A stretch of 36,690 nucleotides of DNA from Schoenoplectus triqueter (taxonomy: Eukaryota; Streptophyta; Magnoliopsida; Poales; Cyperaceae), in NCBI GenBank assembly GCA_964058805.1, contig CAXKVV010001040.1, positions 1 to 36,690 on the forward strand, in the 5' to 3' direction. Position numbers and translations under genes: made by a program. The notes beneath the pieces are model-generated. The model had not been told where the DNA came from. It saw nothing but the letters and a program-made list of their open reading frames with translations, and searched no databases. This document shows, piece by piece, positions 30,068 to 36,690 of the stretch (position 1 is the stretch's first letter; each line of letters starts with the position of its first letter).

Positions 30068-30341
30068 AATCATTATAATGATTCAGTAATCGTTATAACG
30101 GTTCATCTCAATACTCAAAAATATTTCAAGGCAGAAACTTTCTCAAAGAAACCAGAGTGTATCGTTATGTAACGATTCAGTAATCATTACAATGATTTAT
30201 GAAACGTATAACGATTCTATAACAGTTACAACGTTTCATGAAACGTATAACGATTTGATAAATCGTTATAACGTTTCAGCTCAGTTGATCCAACGGCTAT
30301 TCTTTCTAAACCATTATAACGATTTACAAAACGTTATAACG
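30068..30341. repeat. Inverted-dyad array in family D
   Basis: About ten dyads in 275 bp. AATCATTATAATGATT (30068-30083) is a perfect 16-bp palindrome. The exact decamer CGTTATAACG occurs at 30091, 30264 and 30332. ATCGTTA-TG-TAACGAT lies at 30161. Others are AACGTATAACG-like variants. Confidence 0.88.
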
Positions 30342-30620
30342 GTTCAGGCCGAAAAATAGTTTCTTCAGTTGTTTCAGAAGATCTATTTAAAAGGATCACA
30401 TCTCTCACATATAGAAGTTGGAATTTGATCTATCTAGCTAAATCATTACTCCAGAGAGCTTACTAGCCAATACAAAGTGAGAGAGATAATTCAAGAGATT
30501 GATACACTCAATTAGTAAAATCTTTGTTCAAGCTCAATCTAGCTTCTCTCTATTCTCCCAACTTGATTCTTCGTGATCTTCTTGAAAACATTATTTTGAG
30601 TTGTAGTGCTCACATTTTCT

Positions 30621-30711
30621 TGAGTGTGTTGTCACTCACATTTTGAGTGTGTTGTCACTCACCTTTCTTGAGTGTGTTGTCACTCATCATTTTTGAGTGT
30701 GTTGTCACTCT
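30621..30711. repeat. Four hairpin-forming tandem repeats
   Basis: TGAGTGTGTTGTCACTC occurs four times (from 30621, 30644, 30669 and 30694; spacing 23-25 bp). Every unit can form a 5-bp GAGTG/CACTC stem around a TGTTGT loop. Confidence 0.93.
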
Positions 30712-31204
30712 TGTTACCGATAGGCTTGGCAGCCCAATTTTGTAAGGGACCAAGTTCTACAAGTGTAAAAACTATTTTTTAAATATATCGGCTCAACCTC
30801 AATTGTTAGAAGTTGAGGGTCCCGGAGACGTAGGCATTGTTAAACCCGAACTCCGTTATATCTTGTGTTCTTATTTTATCTTTACTTTTCTTTTCTCACA
30901 TTTCTTTGATTGCTATATTCTTGTGAGAATTGAATTGATTTAAATTGTATTCCGCTGCCATTACACTTGAACATTAAGCCTCAAACTGATTTATACATTT
31001 CTACCTTAGCTTATTTACATTCTTGTACTATCTTTACCTTTCAATACCATCATCCTAAGGCTATCATATACTAACTTATTTCTCTTCCAAACCGATGAAA
31101 TTCCCAGCTATATCTATCCTAACCCTAGTCGTCACAGTTATGAGAGCCTAACCTTTAAATCCACTGTGATAATCTCAAAATTAAATTGTAATACCTACAT
31201 TACA

Positions 31205-31833
31205 AACTAATAAATATGGATGCATATAGTGTATTCAATTATTTTATTCAGTCAAACTAACAAATATGATCTCCGATACTTCATGATTTAGCCCCTATAC
31301 GGCATTACTCGGTGTGGATACATCGGGATACGGTCAGTCAAGATTCTTCTGATGCATATCAGTGAGAAACCAACACACAGTGCCACATTAGATTAGCCAT
31401 AATTGATCTTATGAATGGAAAGTATCTTCTAATACGCTGATTCGTTCATTTGGTTCGGCAGATGGCGCACTAGAACAAGCTACACGCAAGACAATATAGA
31501 ATTCATCGCTGCTGATCTAGAAGATAGCGGAGAAAATAGGAAGTGCTAAGGGCGGAATCGAACTAAGGAACTAGAACTCACATTCAAGCGAATAGACCAC
31601 TACGCCTCCATTTCTTTTGTGCTATATTGATATTTCACATATTAGTTCAACGTTGACTCCAAGTTAACATAAGACCACTAACTACATATAATTTGTATTA
31701 TTTATATTAATTATTTTTATATAAATATATATTATATATAACTGCACCCGTATCCTAAGGTTTTTGAAATTGACGTATTTCCGCACCCGATCGTATCGGA
31801 TACGATACCTCCACCCGCACCCATACAACATAG
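31205..31833. mobile_element. Unclassified segment inserted into the copia B 5' LTR
   Basis: Sequence without a counterpart in the 3' LTR. Near its ends are GGATACATCGGGATACGG (31316) and, inverted, TATCGTATCCGATACGATCG (about 31785-31804), GATACGG-like wording often seen in plant non-autonomous DNA elements. Exact ends and superfamily are not resolved. About 100 bp present in the 3' LTR is missing at this site. Confidence 0.5.
31550..31610 (-). other. tRNA-like A/B-box stretch
   Basis: The minus strand reads GGAGGCGTAGTGGTCTATTC and, about 30 bases later, AGTTCGATTCC, resembling pol III A and B boxes at tRNA spacing. No complete cloverleaf with acceptor stem was found. A SINE head or tRNA relic is likelier than a working tRNA. 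Confidence 0.4.
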
Positions 31834-32041
31834 ACTTAGTGTAAGAGACTGAAGATTCAGAATTATAAGACTTACTTGTTCTAGTGGCTTAGCGCAATCG
31901 ATTGTTAGTGATTGTGGGTCCCGAAGATAGACTCGTTATAGCCGATCTTTGTTATCTCGTGTGTTCTTTCTCTTTACTCTCTTATTTTATTGCTTATTTA
32001 TTGTACATTAATTTAATACTAGACCTTCAAGGAAAACAAAG

Positions 32042-32053
32042 TGGTATCAGAGC
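32042..32053 (+). other. Primer-binding site of copia B
   Basis: TGGTATCAGAGC directly after the 5' LTR block ending AAAACAAAG; an exact match to the initiator-methionine tRNA complement. Confidence 0.88.
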
Positions 32054-32146
32054 ATATTGTAATAGATTGATCAAATAACACCACCAAGATTTGTGAAAGA
32101 ACACCCGATTAAACTACCACAAAATTTTAGCCATTGAAAAAAGACC

Positions 32147-32960
32147 ATGACCAATTATTTGAATATATTGGAAGTTTGGGATGTTGTGGAAAAAGGCTAT
32201 ATACCTAAATATAACCTAGACACTAATACCCTTACAACTGAGTCTGTGTTAATAAAAAGGGAAAATGATAATGACATAAATGTCATCTTGAACTCAATAA
32301 GTGAGACAGTAGTCCTCTTGTTCGATAACGTGACCACTGCAAAATGAAATGTGAATTACCGAACTTGAGACTAAGTTTGAGAATTCTATATATAAGAGGA
32401 CGGTGAAATTATTGAAAATATGTATAATAAATTTATATATAAATAAAATAAATTTAGTGAATCAAGAGAAACATTATTTAATGGAAAAGTTATAGAAAAA
32501 ATATTACGTATGATGCTCAAAAAATCGAGATAGGAAGGTATGTGAGCGCACTAGAGGCGATGCAAGGGGTGCAAGTCGCTTTCACACCGGATGAGGTGTA
32601 TGCTCACCTGAGGAGTTTTGAGAAAATCCTAAAGCAAGTCGGTGAGCCTATGCATGGATCCAAAGCAATAGCATTCCATGCTCATAATCACCTAAGCACA
32701 TCCAACTCTCAATTCACAACGCGGCTCATTCGTGCAAAGACTTGATCACGAAGCCTCTAAGGATACATTTCTACTTTTGAAGATATTCCAAGGTATGTTG
32801 AGTTTCGAGTGGAAATACAACAAGGAATGAGAGGAAGAAAATCAAAAAGTGATGTGTTTTGCTTGTCACAAAGAATGGCAAACCATTCAATCATGTTTCA
32901 AACTATTCTCTCATTTGAAAAATAAGGAAGGTGAAGTGAAATAAGATCATAATTCAAGGC
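32147..32960 (+). pseudogene. Copia B gag remnant
   Basis: LEVWDVVEKGYIPKYN, then NVILNSISETVVLLFDNVTTAK, is the N-terminal half of a copia gag, followed by a stop (32345-32347) and shifts. SALEAMQGVQVAF and later a knuckle at 32855-32896 (CFACHKEWQTIQSC) continue it. The knuckle has Gln where His is required. No protease, integrase or RT follows before the 3' LTR. Confidence 0.75.
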
Positions 32961-33457
32961 ATAAAACTGATGGATACAAGAACAAAAATAAGGTCAAGGC
33001 TACACGAGAGATGTTGAGTGCTGAGTCAGACAATATCAACATTGATGGCTCGAATGCAAAGTCGGGTGACGAGCAAAAGCTAAACTTAGCTCTCATGGTA
33101 CGAGTTGAAGATGGTCCCTCCCCAATGGACATTGATGGAACATAGCTAGCAGAAATATCTCAGACAGCAAGACATTTGAGTTATTGAGGAACATAGTGTT
33201 GTCCAAGAATAAGAAACTAGAATCACAGCAATAAGTTAGCACATCAACTTCTACATTCAGCACGAATGAGGTACTTCTAAACTTTTTTTTATGATAGTGA
33301 TGAGTATGAGTTTGATGCAGGACATGAAGTAGATGATTCAAGCATGTTTTTGAGTAATGAAATGAAATATCAAAACTGTGATAGATTACAATCGATGTTT
33401 GATGAAATAAATAAAGTCCTACTCATAAAGGAGAAATTAAATATAAAAATGTCTTGA

Positions 33458-33976
33458 TGTTTGAGATAATTTTTGTAATGGTTAGCTAGTCGTTGCAATG
33501 GATCTTGTCGATTTCATGTATATTTTTTTTTGCACAACTATATATACTAATTTTTTTCTCTTCTAAATTGATGAAATTCTCAACTATATATGTCCTAACC
33601 CTAGCAGTCATAGTTGTGAGAGCCTAACCTTTGAATCCACTATGACTAATCTCAAGATTACTTTACAATACCTCCATTAGAGTGATATAAGTAAGTTTCT
33701 TATTTGTTTCTCTTGGAGACTTGTGTTTTCACGCTTGTTTATTTGAGTTGGTTGTCGGTTGTCCATTTACTTGGTGTAAAGGACCGAACGTTTATAGTTA
33801 TAGGACTTGTTTGTTTTAGTGGCTTGGCATAATTGACTATTGGTTATAGTGAGTCTCGAGACGTAGACTCATTATAGCCAAACTCCATCACATCGTGTGT
33901 TTTTTCTCTTTACTCTCTTATTTTATTGCTTATTTACTGTATGTGAATTTAATATTAAACATTTAGGGAAAATAAG
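33458..33976 (+). repeat. 3' LTR of copia B
   Basis: Starts TGTTTGAG, the same octamer as family D, and ends AGGGAAAATAAG, matching the end of the 5' LTR just before its PBS. It includes GTCTCGAGACGTAGACTC and CACATCGTGTG, typical R/U5-like wording. Only two decayed dyads remain near 33474-33502. Confidence 0.75.
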
Positions 33977-35050
33977 TATATTTAATTAGGGTCCGACTAA
34001 TAATCTTCTAAGATAGATCCTCAAAAAATCCCACAAATTAATTTTTTATTTTTAGTAAAAAAAAGTTGTGAACATCCTTCTTAAAAAAAATCAAAATTTC
34101 TAATGTGGGCCCATGCTCTTCAAATGTAAATTATTGTGTCCTTGCAGCCCATGTGCATTATTTTCATAATTAAATCAGGTATTTAGATAATTCATCCGGG
34201 TATTTAGACATGTGACTCAGGTATTTAGATAAATGATGTATGTATTTAGATAAATAACTCATGTATTTAGATATATGTATAGCATTTTTATATTAGTGAA
34301 CTAAGTATTCAGATATATGAATCAAATATTTTCATAAATAATTCATATATTTAGATATATATATATATATATATTAGGTGTTTTGATATATGTATTAAGT
34401 GTTTAAATAAGTAATTCAACTATTTAGATATATGAAACAATTATTTTTTAGATACATGACCGAACGTTTATATATCAGGTTCTTATATTTAAATGTTCAT
34501 ATATCACGTTTATAAGTAACTCAGATATTTAGATATATGCATGAGGTGTTTAGATGATTAAACTTGGTAATTAGATATATGAATCGGTTATTTAGATAAG
34601 TGACTCAAGAATATAGATATATGTATCAGGTGTTTTAATATAGAGATGTAATAGATCGTTGAAGATACTCAAATCATATTTTTCTTTTTTGAAAATATTT
34701 TCATCTTCCTTGAAGATATGAAATAGATTGCTGAAGAGACAAAACAGATCGTCAGAGAAAACAAAACACCAGAGAGACCATCAAAGAGAAGGGACAAATC
34801 GGCGAAGAGATCATCAAAGTGAGGGAACGAATCGCCGGTGAGATCGTTGAGAGATCATCGGAGACGAGAATTAAGATCTAAATATGTTCTAAGAGAGAGA
34901 GAAAGAAATTTGAATGAGGAGAGAGATAAAGAGAATAATTTGATTTGAAAGAGAGATTAGATGTGAAAAGATTTAAATAAGAATGTGATTGACTTCTAAA
35001 TATGTGGTTGGGATTTCTTGAGAATATAGAAGGGGGGGAACTTTTTTCTC
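33977..35050. other. AT-rich block, possible non-autonomous DNA element
   Basis: The left end (about 34003-34038: CTTCTAAGATAGATCCTCAA then AAATCCC) and the inverted right end (about 35005-35036) show a partial match (CTTCTATATTCTCAAGAAATCCC). Inside are a minisatellite (34172-34640) and a GA-rich tract (about 34730-34970) that could be an old 5' UTR read from the minus strand. No open frame is convincing and no TSD was found. Confidence 0.35.
34172..34640. repeat. AT-rich minisatellite, about 22-25 bp unit
   Basis: Around 18 degenerate units of the type GTATTTAGATAAATGACTCA. Most contain TTTAGATA; copies differ by substitutions and 1-4 bp indels, and a (TA)n run interrupts at about 34356-34373. 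Confidence 0.85.
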
Positions 35051-36350
35051 ATTTAATTATTGCCAATTCTTAAGCTTAGATCATACATAAGAGATTTAGT
35101 ATATTTTGTGTCTTTTTTTTATATGCTTAGATCATGTATCAATAATTAAGTGTGAAACGCCCGTCCGTTTTTTTCCCACTTGGGTTGAGATTTGCACTAT
35201 TATTCCATAATTAAGAATGCCTTCATTGCAAATCATATGGCCATATGAGATTCCTGCGTGGCAGAGGAATGAGTATGCGACACCATTATACAGTATTCAT
35301 CATCCATAAAGGCAACGGATATGCACGGCCTGAATCGGATGTCATATTTGCATATTTAATTAACGTCATTTGGGTCGTTAATCTTATCTGTACTCCATTC
35401 ATGTATGTTATGATAATATATTATTGATTGATTGTCAAAAATATAAAAAATTTAAAACTGCAACGTGTACATATATAATAATAGCTGATGATCTAATCTT
35501 AAAAATAATTAAGTCGCAGACTACAATCTCAGAATATACCCGTCTTATATCATTATCAGAGTGTCTGTACCTGACCACGCATTTGTTCGCTCTTAATTTT
35601 CAAAATTGCAAATAATTGTACAATTTTTCTTTCTGAACTTGATAAGTTAAATTTCAAATATTAAAATTGTCTAGAATAGAATATTTAACAGGAAAAAAAT
35701 CATCATTATTAGTTCCGGGACTATGTTTCTCGAATTCTCTAAATCCGCCGTTCCTAAAATTAATGTATCTAAAACTAAATGGGTTGTGTGTTTTTAACCT
35801 ATCTTCTGTCAAATCGGATTAGGAATCGAAACCCCACTTTCATATTCAGTTTGCAGTAAGATTGACTCATATAATCGTGTTTTTGAAGTTCGTTTGAAAT
35901 TAAGCATGAATTAAGACTTATCACATACTAATTAAGTCTAATTATATATTCATAGAGATAAATTTGTGTAAATAAATAAATAGAAAAATTAATTATCATA
36001 TACTTAAACATGTTACATGAATCAGGTTGAGTCAATCTACGACATGTTTGATTCGGATTTAATCCAAAATTTTCAACCCGTGTTGTTCTTATTATTATAT
36101 TTTTGTTATGGAATGAGTGCATGAATTGAGGGAGAATTTTAATGCTATACTTTTTTTTTGGTTCGTTTTTCAAAAAAAAGGAGAAATTTTGATATGCATA
36201 ATAGTTAAATAAAATTTACCTCATGCATTTTTTTTGTAAAATAAATAAAAGAGAAGATTATTGTACTAATTTTTTTTATTTGTTGTTTTATAAAATATAC
36301 TTAAATTTTATAAGTTTCTTTGAGATTTTATAAGATCCTTTAAGGCTTTA
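35051..36350. other. Intergenic AT-rich sequence
   Basis: Short open frames occur (for example 35245-35427) but none matches a family and none has exon-like composition. Several A/T homopolymers lie at 36150-36280. Nothing else seen. Confidence 0.45.
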
Positions 36351-36479
36351 AGATATACGAGCTAATCAAGATGGATGATAGTGGAAGACAGCTAAAGAAG
36401 CCTTAAAAAGACTTAGGATCAATTATATGTAAGGTTTAATTGCTTAGTTTTAAGTATCTATATTGAAAGCAAGGAAATA

Positions 36480-36690
36480 AGCTTCTCTACCAGAGTCAAA
36501 CGCTATAACGATTCACAAATCATTATAACGATTTAACCTCTCTACTCAAAAATTTTCTAAGGCAGAGAGCTTTATAAAATACCAGAGGCTTGAGTCATTG
36601 CAATGTTCACTAAACTGTTATAACGTCTTTGTAGTTAGGCAGACTTATTAGAGGTTAAGAAATGATTGGTCAACGCAGCCAAACTGTTGT
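36480..36690 (+). repeat. Second, partial copy of family D at the window edge
   Basis: Aligns with 30055-30200: shared words include ACTCAAAAAT, AAGGCAGA and ACCAGAG in the same order, with CGCTATAACG, CATTATAACG and TGTTATAACG as dyad remnants. Looser similarity may begin near 36360. It runs off the window. Confidence 0.65.

Larger units (their letters stand above)
29886..30987 (+). repeat. LTR-like sequence of family D (solo LTR candidate)
   Basis: Starts TGTTTGAG and ends CTCAAACT, near-perfect inverted ends. It has LTR-like order: a U3-like dyad array (30068-30341), a CTATTTAAAAGG TATA-like box (about 30383), a hairpin tandem repeat, and then GTCCCGGAGACGTAGG and CTCCGTTATATCTTGTG, wording common in R/U5 of plant copia LTRs. 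No PBS or coding region follows, and no clean TSD was seen. A second copy begins near 36480. Confidence 0.65.
29460..33976 (+). mobile_element. Gag-only, multiply interrupted copia element (copia B)
   Basis: The 3' LTR (33458-33976) matches three separated blocks upstream: about 29730-29817, 31066-31204 and 31834-32041. The last ends directly at a perfect PBS. The 5' LTR was therefore split by an LTR-like sequence (D, between 29818 and about 31065) and by a second segment (31205-31833) that also replaced about 100 bp. The interior keeps only a decayed gag; protease to RNase H are gone. The outer 5' limit is uncertain. Confidence 0.72.

Noticed and set aside
29460..30345. CRISPR-like array
   Set aside because: The repeated units are short, variable inverted dyads without constant repeats or spacers, and the context is plant LTR sequence.
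29881..30992. TSD for the family D LTR
   Set aside because: Flanking 5-mers do not match, so solo-LTR status remains a suggestion.
31550..31610. A functional tRNA gene
   Set aside because: A- and B-box-like words are present, but no acceptor stem or complete cloverleaf could be drawn.
35245..35615. Small plus-strand frames
   Set aside because: No family resemblance, AT-rich composition and no supporting context.

Overview
The window is plant nuclear DNA, from an angiosperm whose exact lineage cannot be told from the sequence. One intact host gene is visible: a malectin-like/LRR receptor kinase of the LRR-RLK I type, on the minus strand. I assembled it as 13 exons with GT-AG borders and consistent phase, ATG at 26395 and stop at 7578-7580, predicting 942 residues. 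Almost everything else is transposable elements of different ages, microsatellites and AT-rich intergenic sequence.

Layout. 224-5036 is an old, broken Ty1/copia element (A) with LTRs, primer-binding site (PBS), polypurine tract (PPT) and a 5-bp target-site duplication (TSD). 5042-7577 is intergenic with two trinucleotide microsatellites. 7578-26395 is the receptor kinase. Its malectin domain is split by an intron of 11,873 bp (12248-24120) holding a stack of insertions. A MITE-like inverted-repeat element (12505-23912) was entered by a plus-strand LINE (12766-23823, 14-bp TSD). The LINE was then hit by a 438-bp hAT-type MITE (16170-16607, 8-bp TSD) and by a complete Ty1/copia element on the minus strand (17364-22468, 5-bp TSD). 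That copia has 139/140 identical LTR bases and an open 1504-codon gag-pol frame. It lies in the same orientation as the host gene and is the only element here that looks young and possibly mobile. Intron 1 holds another fold-back MITE (25811-26159).

Upstream of the kinase, 26815-29067 is a minus-strand copia (C) whose internal region has collapsed so that gag joins late RT/RNase H. 29460-33976 is a plus-strand, gag-only copia (B). Its 5' LTR was split by an LTR-like sequence of another family (D, about 29886-30987) and by a roughly 630-bp segment carrying a tRNA-like A/B-box stretch. Both LTR families carry arrays of short inverted dyads (CNGTT-NN-AACNG or CGTTATAACG), and D also has a hairpin tandem repeat. 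34172-34640 is an AT-rich minisatellite. The window ends inside another copy of family D.

The kinase is the only likely cellular function: a plasma-membrane receptor with a carbohydrate-binding-like ectodomain and an RD-type kinase. The most interesting features are its dependence on splicing across a young sense-oriented copia, the dyad arrays shared by two LTR families, and the GC-rich repeated leader of the intact copia. I did not find a clearly new protein system.
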